A stretch of DNA of 64,000 nt from Embleya hyalina (GTDB taxonomy: Bacteria; Actinomycetota; Actinomycetes; Streptomycetales; Streptomycetaceae): NCBI RefSeq assembly GCF_003967355.1, contig NZ_BIFH01000013.1, forward strand, positions 343,084 to 407,083, read 5' to 3'. Numbering within the stretch: position 1 is the stretch's first letter; the number at the start of each line of letters is the position of its first letter. Shown here piece after piece: positions 34,448 through 43,302 of this stretch. The position numbers and the translations under genes were made by a program. The notes under the pieces are model-generated. The model was given only the letters and a program-made list of their open reading frames with translations. It was not told where the DNA came from and did no database searches.

Positions 34448-34981
34448 GCGGAACACCGTCCACTCCACGTCGATCCGACGTGCGCCCGCCACGTCGGTGA
34501 CGGCGAGGGCGGAGGCGACGCGGTCGTCGATCACCACCTCCTCGCCGGGGTCGAGCGGTCGCGAGGTCCGTCCCCGGCGCAGGGTGGTCACGCCGTCCGC
34601 CGTCGCCGAGGTGGGGCGGGACACGCGCCAGTGGCCGGGTTCGATCCGTTCGAGCACCGCGTGCACCGGCGCGACGAACTCCCAGTCCGCGGGCACCGAC
34701 AGCGTGTGGCCCGTCCGGTCACGGCCGATCACGAACCGGTCGGGGCCCTCGCGCATGCCGAGGACGCCGAGTTCGGCCACGACCCGGGTCCACGTGCCGT
34801 CCTCCTCGTTCCGGAGCTTCACGTCGCAGGCCCGACACCACCACCGCGGGCGATCCGGCCACACCACACACCCGCCGAGCCGGACCTCCCCGGCCCGGGC
34901 GCGCTCGCGCAGGGGCGCCGCGGGCATGCCGTACACGATCGGCACGACCGCCGCCGCACACACCGGGCACCGCGTCGACAT
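34445..34981 (-). CDS. Zinc-ribbon / FHA-like hypothetical protein
   Basis: A 178-aa cytosolic protein. Two CxxC pairs (RCPVCAAAV at the N-terminus and WWCRACDVKL near residue 50) make a zinc ribbon. The C-terminal 90 residues look like a beta-sandwich of FHA type, with ALERIEPGHWRVSRPTSATADGVTTLRRG and PLDPGEEVVIDD, but the phosphothreonine-binding Arg/Ser pair is not clear. No family recognised with confidence. It is a single gene converging with the ketopantoate-reductase-like gene. Confidence 0.6.
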   Translation of the reverse strand: MSTRCPVCAAAVVPIVYGMPAAPLRERARAGEVRLGGCVVWPDRPRWWCRACDVKLRNEEDGTWTRVVAELGVLGMREGPDRFVIGRDRTGHTLSVPADWEFVAPVHAVLERIEPGHWRVSRPTSATADGVTTLRRGRTSRPLDPGEEVVIDDRVASALAVTDVAGARRIDVEWTVFR

Positions 34982-35083
34982 CGACCGCCCTCCCCGTCAT
35001 CCGTCCGCCGAACCACCTGCATACCACCCCCGGCGTGCGGCGGCCCGGGCGGCCCGGTCCGGGACCGGGCCGGGGCGGGACCG

Positions 35084-35380
35084 TCAGGGGGTGACCACGG
35101 TGTGGGTCGGGTAGATCCTGGGCCGCGGATCGGGTACGCCGAGTTCCTGGAGGATGGGGATGATGGTCTTGCCGAACTCCCGGAAGGCCTCCTCCGATTC
35201 CCAGACGTCGACGACGAGCCAGCCGTCCGGGGTGGCGGCGGAGGTGTGCGAGATGAGGCCGGACACGGGCCAGTCCGAGGGGTTCTTCACCGGCCCGGGA
35301 CGGCCGGAGACCTTCTCCGCGCTCTGCTCGTACTGGCTGCGGGTCATCCCCGGGACGTCGAAGACGGCGACGATCGGCAT
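35084..35380 (-). CDS. Small ABM-like dimeric alpha/beta-barrel protein
   Basis: A 98-aa protein with the ferredoxin-like pattern of antibiotic-biosynthesis-monooxygenase (ABM) folds: MPIVAVFDVPGMTRSQYEQ as strand and helix, WLVVDVWESEEAFREFGKTIIPILQELG as the family's central strand and long helix, and a C-terminal strand IYPTHTVVTP. Such proteins act as cofactor-free oxygenases or small-molecule binders. GGAGCC precedes the ATG. The gene stands alone. Confidence 0.7.
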   Translation of the reverse strand: MPIVAVFDVPGMTRSQYEQSAEKVSGRPGPVKNPSDWPVSGLISHTSAATPDGWLVVDVWESEEAFREFGKTIIPILQELGVPDPRPRIYPTHTVVTP

Positions 35381-35655
35381 GCTTGGCTCCTGTTCGGGAT
35401 GTGGACGTGGTCGAGGACCCGGAAGAGTCCGACCAGCCGAGTGCACCATCCGGCCCGACCCCCCGCATGCCGACTGACCCGAACGGGCGTGCCGGAACAC
35501 CGTGGGCCACGCGCCGCATCCCACCGGCGACGGCCCGCCGGGTCAGGTCGCCGGCGGCCGACGGGCATGCGGACCACCGTCGACCACCATGCGCTCGCGA
35601 CCGGCCCGGTCCACCCGACGTACCACCGCAGGACGACGCCCCGCCGACTCTCGGG
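35381..35655. other. Intergenic region without recognisable gene
   Basis: About 275 bases. The open frames crossing it are shadow frames with no ribosome sites and atypical composition. It should contain the leftward promoter of the ABM-like gene, but I see no clear -35/-10 pair. Confidence 0.5.
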
Positions 35656-35686
35656 TTGACCTTGACACGGTGGCAACGTTTTGACT
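35656..35686 (+). promoter_or_regulatory. MerR-type promoter of the HEAT/MerR operon
   Basis: TTGACC (35656-35661), 19 bases, TTGACT (35681-35686). The spacer holds an imperfect dyad CTTGACAC/GTGGCAAC. It has the over-long spacing read by MerR regulators, and the second gene of the operon encodes one, so auto-regulation is likely. Confidence 0.65.
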
Positions 35687-35707
35687 GTGGCCGAGGAGGT
35701 GGTCGCG

Positions 35708-36379
35708 ATGACCATGGGAAAACAGGACACGGGCCCGACGCGAGGTCTCCGAGGGCTGGAGGACGGCGATCCGTCGGTCCGGGTGCGGGTGGCGCTGGCG
35801 GCCGGCACGAACCCGGACCCGGGGTTCGTCGGCACGCTCGTGGCGCGGTGCGGGATCGACCCCGACTTCCAGGTGCGCGAGACGTTGACGTGGGCGCTCA
35901 CCCGCCACCCGGCGTCGGTGACGGTCCCGCTGCTGGTCGAGGAGGTGCGCTCGGAGCGGGCGCAGGCACGTGGTCAGGCGTTGCACACGCTGTCCAAGAT
36001 CGGGGATCGGCGGGCGTGGCCGGCGATCACGCCGGCGCTGCTGTCCGACGCCGACGACGAGGTGGCGCGCAGCGCCTGGCGGGCGGCGGTGGTACTGGTG
36101 CCCGAGGACGCCCGGCACGAGCTGGCCGTAGTGTTGGCGACGCAGCTCGGGCGCGGCGAAGCCGAGACGCGGCTGAGCCTCAGCCGGGCGCTGATCGCGC
36201 TCGGGGAGGCGATGTTGCCGACACTCGGCGTCGCGACGACGGACCTCGACCCCCGCGTGCGTGCGCACGCGATCGCGACCGAGCGGCTGTGGCGCGACCC
36301 GGACGCCGGGTTCGAGTTCGCGATCGAGGAGGCGAAGCGCGTCGCGGCCCTCGGCGGGGCCGGTGGGGAAGGGCGGTAG
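35708..36379 (+). CDS. HEAT-repeat protein
   Basis: A 223-aa protein made almost wholly of HEAT-like helical pairs (DGDPSVRVRVALAAG, DPDFQVRETLTWAL, ARGQALHTLSKIGD, DDEVARSAWRAAV, DPRVRAHAIATERL). HEAT solenoids bind proteins or peptides and have no catalytic site. ATG 35708 follows GAGGAGG by 8 bases; an earlier start would fall on the -10 of the promoter. The stop is 3 bases before the MerR-HEAT gene, so the two are co-translated and very likely work together, with this protein perhaps resembling the regulator's own HEAT half. Confidence 0.8.
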   Translation: MTMGKQDTGPTRGLRGLEDGDPSVRVRVALAAGTNPDPGFVGTLVARCGIDPDFQVRETLTWALTRHPASVTVPLLVEEVRSERAQARGQALHTLSKIGDRRAWPAITPALLSDADDEVARSAWRAAVVLVPEDARHELAVVLATQLGRGEAETRLSLSRALIALGEAMLPTLGVATTDLDPRVRAHAIATERLWRDPDAGFEFAIEEAKRVAALGGAGGEGR

Positions 36380-36382
36380 GCA

Positions 36383-37387
36383 GTGTTGATCGGTGACGTC
36401 GCGCGACGGTCCGGGGTCAGTGCCCGCATGCTCAGGCATTACGAATCGCTCGGACTGGTGCGGCCGACGGGTCGCACCGGTTCGGGCTATCGGGAGTATT
36501 CCGGCGAGGACATCCGGCGGATCTTCCACATCGAGAGCCTGCGGTCGTTGGGACTGTCGCTGCGCGACGTCGGGCGGGCGCTCGACGACCCCGCCTTCGT
36601 GCCCGCCGAACTCGTCGACGATCTGATCGGGCGCACACGCGAGCGCATCGCCGCGGAGACGCGGTTGCTCACCCGACTGCGGCGCATCGGTGCCGCCGAA
36701 CCCGCCGGCTGGGAGGACGTGCTCCAGATCGTCGCGCTCCTCCAGGCGCTGGGGTCGCAGAGCGCGGGCGCGCGGCAGCGGGCGGCGCTGTCCGCGATCG
36801 ACGAGGGGCCCGTGCCGGTGGAAGCGCTGGTCGAGGCCGTGCTGGGCGAGTCGGACCCGAACGTGGCCGGTGCCCTGCGCTGGGCCCTGGCGCAGGCGGG
36901 CGAGGACGCGCCGGTACTGCTGGCGGCGGGGCTCGACGCGCCGGAGGCCGAGGTGCGGGAGCGTGCCGTCCGCTCCATCGCCGAGATCGCGAACGCCGAG
37001 GCGACCGAGGTGCTCCGGGACGCGCTCACGCACTCCGACGCGGTGGTCCGCGCGCAGGCGGCGTTGGCGCTGGGCGCACGCGGCGTGGCGGACGCGATTC
37101 CGACGCTTCTCGACATGATCGTGGCGGGGCGGAACGACGCCGACGCGGCCGATGCGCTGAGCGTGCCGGCGAGCGATCCGGCGATGGCGGATCACATCGC
37201 CGGCGGCCTGGTCGACCGCCTCGCGCATGCCGAGGTGGGGTCGTCGGCGCGTCGCCGGCTGACCCAGGCCCTGGCGGACATTCCGGGGGGCGCGTCGTCA
37301 CGGGCCCTGGCGGAGCTGTCCCGGGACGAGGACCGCGTCGTTGCGTCGACCGCGACGTACATTCTGGATCTGCGCGGCGCACGATAG
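36383..37387 (+). CDS. MerR-family regulator fused to HEAT repeats
   Basis: A 334-aa protein. Residues 1-70 are a MerR winged helix (LIGDVARRSGVSARMLRHYESLGLVRPTGRTGSGYREYSGEDIRRI), followed by the dimerisation coiled coil (about 75-110). Instead of a small effector domain, residues about 130-330 are HEAT repeats (SDPNVAGALRWAL, APEAEVRERAVRSIAEI, HSDAVVRAQAALALG). The effector could thus be a protein rather than a small molecule (inference), and the partner HEAT protein made from the gene before it is the natural candidate. GTG start at 36383. Confidence 0.87.
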   Translation: MLIGDVARRSGVSARMLRHYESLGLVRPTGRTGSGYREYSGEDIRRIFHIESLRSLGLSLRDVGRALDDPAFVPAELVDDLIGRTRERIAAETRLLTRLRRIGAAEPAGWEDVLQIVALLQALGSQSAGARQRAALSAIDEGPVPVEALVEAVLGESDPNVAGALRWALAQAGEDAPVLLAAGLDAPEAEVRERAVRSIAEIANAEATEVLRDALTHSDAVVRAQAALALGARGVADAIPTLLDMIVAGRNDADAADALSVPASDPAMADHIAGGLVDRLAHAEVGSSARRRLTQALADIPGGASSRALAELSRDEDRVVASTATYILDLRGAR

Positions 37388-37556
37388 CGGTGGGCGTGGG
37401 GTGCGTCGGCGAAGTGCGGTGATCCGGTGCCTTGTTCGCGGGAACGATCGGGCATCTCGCTTATGCGTGACCGGTATTCGGCACGTAGACCGTCGGAGCC
37501 CCGACTCCGCCTCGGAATTCGCCGCCGCCTAACCTGTCGATCGACTCGGGAGGTCG

Positions 37557-38159
37557 ATGGACATGACGAACTACGCTCGTATGTACCGCTTCGGGATGAC
37601 GCCCTGGGAGTCGTACGGGAAAGCCTCGGGGGATAGCATCTCGGCGGTAATCGCTCGTGAGGACGTCGACCGACCGCGACCGCTCGGCCGAGCACTCGAT
37701 CTGGGTTGCGGGCGTGGCCGGTTCACCCCGGAACTCGCCCGGCGGGGTTGGCAGGCAGTGGGCGTCGACTACGTGCCGGCCGCGATCGAGGCGGCCCGAC
37801 AGCGGGGCGACGAAGGGGTCACCTACGTCGTGGGCGACGTGACCGACCTCGGGTCGGGCGACCTGGGAACCTTCGACCTCTTCCTCGACATCGGCTGCTT
37901 CCAGGGCTTCGACGCCGACGAACGACAGGCCGTCGGCCGCGGTGTCACGGCCCTGGCCGAGCCGGATGCCACGCTGCTGATCCTCGCGTTCGGCCCGACC
38001 CGGTTCCGCTCCTTCGTGGGCGGCACGAGTCGGGACGAGATCGTGGCCGCGTTCCCCGACTGGGAGTTGTCGAGCGTCGAACCGGCCCCCACAGCGGGCC
38101 TCGGCTGGCCGATGAACCGGACCGAACCCCAGTGGTTCCGGCTGCGCCGCCGGTCCTGA
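37557..38159 (+). CDS. Class I SAM-dependent methyltransferase
   Basis: A 200-aa cytosolic methyltransferase. Motif I is ALDLGCGRGRFTPELA (about 44-59), followed by AVGVDYVPAAIEAA with the acidic residue binding the ribose, VGDVTDL as motif II and DLFLDIGCFQGF as motif III. It has no extra substrate domain, and the C-terminus WFRLRRRS resembles the small-molecule (thiopurine/tellurite-type) subgroup. ATG 37557 has GGGAGG upstream. It lies 169 bases after the MerR-HEAT gene and has its own start region. Confidence 0.83.
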   Translation: MDMTNYARMYRFGMTPWESYGKASGDSISAVIAREDVDRPRPLGRALDLGCGRGRFTPELARRGWQAVGVDYVPAAIEAARQRGDEGVTYVVGDVTDLGSGDLGTFDLFLDIGCFQGFDADERQAVGRGVTALAEPDATLLILAFGPTRFRSFVGGTSRDEIVAAFPDWELSSVEPAPTAGLGWPMNRTEPQWFRLRRRS

Positions 38160-38173
38160 TTCGCGCGGACGCC

Positions 38174-38203
38174 GGCGCGCCGCGGGCGGTGCCGCGGCGC
38201 GCC
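38174..38203. terminator. Hairpin between convergent genes
   Basis: GGCGCGCCGCGG (38174-38185) pairs perfectly with CCGCGGCGCGCC (38192-38203) around a 6-base loop, between the stops of the methyltransferase and the PEBP gene. Confidence 0.8.
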
Positions 38204-38224
38204 GTGCGTCTCGGCACGGTCGGG

Positions 38225-38821
38225 CTACGACTCGCCGCTGATCCTGGCCGAGCCGATCGAGGCGGCGGCGATGGTCCTGGCGGCGGTCTGGGTCGAGGAG
38301 CCGGAGTTCAGCTCGGTCAGCGACGTCCGGTTGAGCGCGTGGACGACGAACTCGTAGGTGTTCACGGTCGACGGCGAGCAGGGCCCCTGGTAGCCGTACA
38401 GGCTCGCGCTGCCCCGGTAGTAGACCTGCCTGGTTCCCGCCGGGACCGACGGCCGGTAGGCGTGGTCGACGTTTTGGGGCAGCGAGGTGGCGCCGACCGG
38501 GATGTCGTAGGCGACCCAGTGGATGAGGTTGGCGTTGTCGAGATCGCGCATGACGATCGCGTAGCTCTTGGCGGCGGCCGGCGCGCCCGACCAGGCGAGC
38601 GGTGGGGACTCGTTCTTCTTGCCCGGATCGTGGCCGCCACCACTGGTGCACTCGTGGACCTTGGGGATGAGGCCGCCGTCCGCGAACGCGGCGCTGGAGA
38701 GGGTGAAGGCGTTCCGATCCGCCGGGGACGCCGGCGCCGACGATGCCGACGCGGCGACGGGCGAGAGGCCGACGGCACAGGTGACGAGCAGGGCGCACAG
38801 CACGATTCGTGTGCTTCTCAC
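38225..38821 (-). CDS. Secreted YbhB/YbcL (PEBP) family protein
   Basis: A 198-aa exported protein. A Sec signal peptide (MRSTRIVLCALLVTCAVGLSPVAASA) precedes a phosphatidylethanolamine-binding-protein fold. Family marks are SPPLAWSGAP, YAIVMRDLDNANLIHWVAYDIP (the D-x-D-x-x-x-x-x-H-W ligand pocket) and GYQGPCSP near residue 148. Bacterial members are often called Raf-kinase-inhibitor-like, but their role outside the cell is unknown. The GTG start has GGAG upstream. Confidence 0.9.
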   Translation of the reverse strand: MRSTRIVLCALLVTCAVGLSPVAASASSAPASPADRNAFTLSSAAFADGGLIPKVHECTSGGGHDPGKKNESPPLAWSGAPAAAKSYAIVMRDLDNANLIHWVAYDIPVGATSLPQNVDHAYRPSVPAGTRQVYYRGSASLYGYQGPCSPSTVNTYEFVVHALNRTSLTELNSGSSTQTAARTIAAASIGSARISGES

Positions 38822-39040
38822 TGGAGGCTCCCGAGGATGCTTTTGTCGTGCGGTGATTCAGCCTAGGCATCCCGGATTCCGGCGGCCAACACCTCGCGTG
38901 CAGGCCGAGTTTTCCATTTCGGTCAACATCTCAGCCGGATTCCGGTCCGACAGCGGCTCCCCCGACGGGCGGGTGGGGGCCGCGCTCGCCGCGATCGGGG
39001 GCGCGAGGAGTGTGTCGGCCGGCGGGGATAGGTTGGCGAC

Positions 39041-39637
39041 ATGAGTCTTTCGCTGTCGTTGTTCCTGGTCGACCCCGAAGTCGCCCGTGCCGTGGTGGGA
39101 TCGGGTGACGTGCGGGTTCGCCGCGCGATCGGTGGGCGGTTCAAGCAGGAGATGTCGCGGGACGACGACTACTTCGCGCACGAGATCGAGAACGGCGCGC
39201 CGACGCGATACGAGGCGCTGACGGCGGTCGTGGAAGGCGGCCCGTTCGAGGAGCGGCACGCCTTCCAGTACGGGTACGCGTACCGGATGATCTGCGCCTT
39301 CCACGGGCGCCGGTTGTGGGGCAACAGCTTCTCGCCCTTCAGGTTCGCGTGGCTGGGGCACGTGGACGAGGCCCTGAAGTTCCTCGGCATCGAGGCCGTC
39401 ACGGTGTCGGAACTCGGCTACCGGCTGCCCGAGCCGTTGCCGAGCGCCGATCTGCCCGGCCACGGCGTCTGGTCGCCGGATGCCTGCGCCGTCGCACTCG
39501 CCCAGTACGAGGCGGTGGGCGAGGAACAACTCGCCGCCCTGGACGGCGACGTGCGCGAGGCGGTCGAGGAACTCGGCACCTGGCTCCAGGAAGCCCGCAC
39601 CCACCCGGGCCGCGGCATCGTGGGCTTCCTGTCCTGA
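39041..39637 (+). CDS. Hypothetical cytosolic protein
   Basis: A 198-aa acidic protein starting MSLSLSLFLVDPEVARAVVGSGD. Mixed alpha/beta, with a Trp/Phe-rich middle (HGRRLWGNSFSPFRFAWLGHVDEALKFLG). No signal peptide, membrane helix or catalytic motif. Proteins with the same opening and the ICAFHGRRL-type middle are common in Streptomyces as uncharacterised immunity-like or regulatory proteins, but I cannot name a function. It converges with the PLP enzyme gene 28 bases downstream. Confidence 0.6.
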   Translation: MSLSLSLFLVDPEVARAVVGSGDVRVRRAIGGRFKQEMSRDDDYFAHEIENGAPTRYEALTAVVEGGPFEERHAFQYGYAYRMICAFHGRRLWGNSFSPFRFAWLGHVDEALKFLGIEAVTVSELGYRLPEPLPSADLPGHGVWSPDACAVALAQYEAVGEEQLAALDGDVREAVEELGTWLQEARTHPGRGIVGFLS

Positions 39638-39665
39638 CGCCCCCGCGCGCCGCCGGCTGCCGGCA

Positions 39666-40649
39666 TCACCGCCCGGTCGTGGTGGGGGCCGTGCCGGTCC
39701 AGCGGTGGTAGGAGGGCATGTCGACGTTGCCGCCGCAGACGATGGTTGCCACGTGGCGGTCGGCGAAGCGGTCGCGGTCTTCGAGGATCGCGGCTATGCC
39801 GAGCGCGGCCGATGGTTCGACCACCAGGCCGGCGTGGTCGAGGAGCATGCGCATGCCGGTCCTGATCGACTCCTCGCGGACCAGGACGGCGTCGTCGGCG
39901 ACCACGAGGAGGTCGTCCAGGACGGCCCGGATGGGGCGCCGGCTCGCGACGCCGTCGGCGATGGTGTCGGTCGAGTCGGTGGTGACGACGCGGCGGCTGT
40001 GCCAGGAGCGGGTCATCGCCGGTGCGCCCAGCGGTTGTACGCAGATCACCTCGACGCCGGGCGCCGATGCCTTCAGCACGTGGCCGACGCCGGTGGCCAT
40101 CGCGCCGCCGCCGAGGGCGATCAGGACCGCGTCGAACGCCGGTGCGGCGGAGACCAGTTCCAGGCCGATCGTGGCCGCGCCCTCGCAGGTTTCGAGGTCC
40201 AGGCTGTCCTCGACCAGTCGGATGCCGTGGTGGCGCGCGACGGCCGCCGCCCGCTCGCGTGCCGCGTCGAAGTCGCCGTCCACCAGTTCCAACCCGGCGC
40301 CGAGCGCGCGGATGCGGTCGAGTTTGGCCGCGGGCGCGGAGCGGGGGGCCACGACGGTGACGTCGAGCCCTCGGCCGCGCGCCGACCAGGCGAGAGCCTG
40401 GCCGAGGTTGCCCGCGCTCGCGCACACCGCGGCACGTGCGCCGGCGTCGGCGAGGCGGCTCGTGACCAGTTCGGTGCCTCGGCCCTTGAAGCTGCGGATC
40501 GGGTTCGCCGTTTCGAGCTTGATGCTCACCGCACACCCGAGGCCGGGTTCGAGCGCGTCGCAGCGGTACAGCGGAGTGTCGAGAAAAACCGGGTCGATCA
40601 CCCGCCGAGCCGCCCGGATCCGTGCTGTGTCGAGCCGCGTCCGCCGCAT
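39666..40649 (-). CDS. Threonine dehydratase-like PLP enzyme (fold type II)
   Basis: A 327-aa pyridoxal-phosphate enzyme of the threonine/serine dehydratase family. IKLETANPIRSFKGRG holds the Schiff-base Lys in S-F-K-G-R-G; CASAGNLGQALAWSARG is the substrate-carboxylate loop; IALGGGAMATGVGHVLK is the phosphate-binding Gly cluster. It is short and has no ACT regulatory domain, so a catabolic dehydratase or racemase-like role fits better than isoleucine biosynthesis. It has no operon partners and no visible ribosome site at the chosen ATG. Confidence 0.83.
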   Translation of the reverse strand: MRRTRLDTARIRAARRVIDPVFLDTPLYRCDALEPGLGCAVSIKLETANPIRSFKGRGTELVTSRLADAGARAAVCASAGNLGQALAWSARGRGLDVTVVAPRSAPAAKLDRIRALGAGLELVDGDFDAARERAAAVARHHGIRLVEDSLDLETCEGAATIGLELVSAAPAFDAVLIALGGGAMATGVGHVLKASAPGVEVICVQPLGAPAMTRSWHSRRVVTTDSTDTIADGVASRRPIRAVLDDLLVVADDAVLVREESIRTGMRMLLDHAGLVVEPSAALGIAAILEDRDRFADRHVATIVCGGNVDMPSYHRWTGTAPTTTGR

Positions 40650-40833
40650 GGGACGACAGCGTAGTGCCGCCCGTCGCGGAGGTGTTCGGTGTTTGCTGGT
40701 CAGTGTCATGTGTGAGGATCTGACTATTGCCGAGGGTGATCGAACCCTTGCGTACCGTCCGGTTGTCCATCGAGCCTGAAGGGGTACGGCCGGACCGGAT
40801 CGCGGGTGTCCGAGGGGGAAGCGTGGCAGTGAC

Positions 40834-43302
40834 GTGGGGGCGGCGATCCGTGCGCGAGTGTGCCCGAGCGCGGGATCCCGCGGTGCGATCCGGGCGTCGG
40901 TCGTGAGCCTTCGCTCCACCCTCCGGCGCCCGTTCCGCGCCGGAGGCGTGCTGTGCCCGGGGCCTCGGCCGAGCCCGCGCGCCGAGTCGGGTGGCGCCGA
41001 AACCGGGCCTTCCGAACGGGAGTTGTGGTTGCAGGGCCACCGCCACGCGGCCATCGGGCGGATCTCGCTCCTGGCCGTCGTCGCGGTACTCGCGCTGACG
41101 ACGGCCCCCGCCGGGCGACTGCCGGCCACCGCGCTGGGAGTGGCCGCGGCCCTCGCGGGCGCGTCGGTGTACTCGTCGCGACTGCTGAGCGGGCGATTGC
41201 GCGGCCTGCCGACCCTGGACCTGGTCGTCGTCTGCCTCGTGTGCCTCGGCCAGTCCTGGACCGTCTCCCCGAACATGTCCCGCGACCACCCGAACTGGGT
41301 CTGGTACGCCGCCACGGTCGCGGTGGTGGCCTATCAGTGGCACACCACGTCCCGCGAGGGGGCGACCACCATCGTGGTGGTGACGCTCGCCTACCTGATC
41401 GGATCCGTCCCGACCGGCGACGTCGCGTGGCCCCGAGCCCTGTGGCTGCTCGTGACGGCGACCCTGTCCCGCGCGCTCTACCTGCGGGTGCGCCAGGGCG
41501 GGCGGCAGGCGGACGCGGTGCGCGGCCGCCGGGAGCGGGTGCGCCGCACGCTGACCGTGCACCGGGCCCGACGCACCGACGCGCGCGAACACCTGGCCGC
41601 CCTGCACGACACGGCCGCGTCCACGCTCTTGATGGTCGGCATGGGCGCGGTGGACGGGCGCGAACACCTGCCGGCCCGGCAGGCCCGCCGCGACCTCGCC
41701 GTGCTGCGCTCCGCGCGCCCGGACACCACGACGCGCGAGACCGCCCCGGACGAGTTGCTGGCCGGTGTCGTACGGCACAGCGGAGTGCGGGTGGCCGTGA
41801 CCCGGTCCGGTACGACGCCGCTGCCCGCCGGCGTGACCGAGGCCCTGCGCGGGAGCGTGCGCGAGGCGCTGACCAATGTGGCCCGACACGCCGGCGTGGG
41901 CGACGCGGAGGTGCGCGTCGAGCGGGACGCGGACGCCGTCACGGTCACGGTGTCCGACTCCGGGCGCGGGTTCGTGCCCGCCGACGTGCCCGCGGCGCGC
42001 CGGGGTGTGTCGGATTCGATCGTGGCTCGGATGGCGAGCGTCGGCGGCCGCGCGTACGTCGACTCCGCGCCGGGGCGCGGCACCCTCGTACGCCTGGAAT
42101 GGTCGGCGAGCGAACCCGACATCGCCGCATCGGCAGCCGTCGAGCCCCGAGCCGCCGAGGAGTTCGCGGAGCCGACCGCGGACTACTTCCTGCACGGGCT
42201 TCGGGTCGCGGCGCTGACCATCGCGGTGGTCACCCTCTTCGTCTGGGAACTCCCCATGCTGCTGGGGAACATCGACCACTACGCGTCGCCCACCCGGCAG
42301 TTCCTCGCCTTCGGCGGCACGGTCGTCGTCGCGGCGGGCTGTGCCGTGCCGGTGGCCTGTCGCCGGTCCACGGACCGATGGCGCCTGCCGTTGACGATCG
42401 TGGTGCTCGCGATGTCGGTGCTGTCGCAGCAGGGAGTGGCGACGCGGGATCTGGGCACACCCGCGCACTGGACCTTCGGGAATCCCGGATGGTTCGCGCT
42501 GGTTCTGTTCCTGGGACGGGGCGTGGCGCCGCTGGTCGTGGTGTCCACGGTCGAACTGGTCCCGACGGTGGTGTCGCTGTGCCGTGCCGACGGGGACGAT
42601 TCCGGATCGTTGTCGGCGGTCCTGTTCGGCGGTTTGGTCTTCTGGAGCGGCCAACTCGCCATCGGGCTCTCGGCGAAGGCGCTGCGGCGCACGGCGGACA
42701 CCGCGATGCGACACGCGGCGGAGGAGGAGCGGATGCGTGCCGAACACCTCGTGTCCGAAAGCGTCGAGCACGATCGACGACAGCGCTTCGCGGCGCTGGA
42801 GGAGAACGTGGTACCGCTCCTGGAACGCCTCGCCGCCGGCGAACTGGACCCGCGCGCGGAATCGGTACGCCGTGCCTGCGCGGTCGAAGCGGCGCGGCTG
42901 CGCCGGTTGTTCGCCGAACACGACGACGCGCCGGATCCGCTCGTGCACGAACTGCGGGCGGCCATCGACGTGGTGGAGCGCCGGGGCGTGGTGGTGACGC
43001 TCGCGATGCGGGGGCGGCGGCCGGCGCTGGCGCGGGAGGTGCGTCGGGCGCTGATCGATCCGGCGATCACCGCGCTGGCGGTCGCCGAGGCCACCGCCCG
43101 GGTGACCGTGCTGGCCACGGTCGGCACGGTCACGGTGAGCGTGGTGGCCGACGCACGGCCGAAACACGGTGTGCTCGTCGACGACCGCGCGCGTGAGCGG
43201 GTGTCGGTCTCGGCGATGACGATGGAGAACCGACTGTGGGTGGAGGCGACATGGACGACGAAGGATTCGCGCGAGCCGACGCGGGACGCGTCCGCGTGGT
43301 GA
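40834..43302 (+). CDS. Double-headed NarL-type sensor histidine kinase
   Basis: An 822-aa membrane sensor. The first half has about five membrane helices (residues 70-210), a dimerisation segment with LHDTAASTLLMVG whose His is the phospho-acceptor, and an ATPase domain (REALTNVARHAGV; VTVSDSGRGFVP; GRGTLVRLEW). The second half repeats the plan, with more helices from about residue 455, then a coil with VEHDRRQRFAALEENVVPLLE and a poorly preserved ATPase-like end with no N- or G-box. It looks like a fused pair, one active and one worn copy. The true start may be the in-frame GTG at 40903. It overlaps the response regulator gene by 52 bases, so the two form one system, and it faces the lasso genes. 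Confidence 0.8.
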   Translation: MGAAIRARVCPSAGSRGAIRASVVSLRSTLRRPFRAGGVLCPGPRPSPRAESGGAETGPSERELWLQGHRHAAIGRISLLAVVAVLALTTAPAGRLPATALGVAAALAGASVYSSRLLSGRLRGLPTLDLVVVCLVCLGQSWTVSPNMSRDHPNWVWYAATVAVVAYQWHTTSREGATTIVVVTLAYLIGSVPTGDVAWPRALWLLVTATLSRALYLRVRQGGRQADAVRGRRERVRRTLTVHRARRTDAREHLAALHDTAASTLLMVGMGAVDGREHLPARQARRDLAVLRSARPDTTTRETAPDELLAGVVRHSGVRVAVTRSGTTPLPAGVTEALRGSVREALTNVARHAGVGDAEVRVERDADAVTVTVSDSGRGFVPADVPAARRGVSDSIVARMASVGGRAYVDSAPGRGTLVRLEWSASEPDIAASAAVEPRAAEEFAEPTADYFLHGLRVAALTIAVVTLFVWELPMLLGNIDHYASPTRQFLAFGGTVVVAAGCAVPVACRRSTDRWRLPLTIVVLAMSVLSQQGVATRDLGTPAHWTFGNPGWFALVLFLGRGVAPLVVVSTVELVPTVVSLCRADGDDSGSLSAVLFGGLVFWSGQLAIGLSAKALRRTADTAMRHAAEEERMRAEHLVSESVEHDRRQRFAALEENVVPLLERLAAGELDPRAESVRRACAVEAARLRRLFAEHDDAPDPLVHELRAAIDVVERRGVVVTLAMRGRRPALAREVRRALIDPAITALAVAEATARVTVLATVGTVTVSVVADARPKHGVLVDDRARERVSVSAMTMENRLWVEATWTTKDSREPTRDASAW

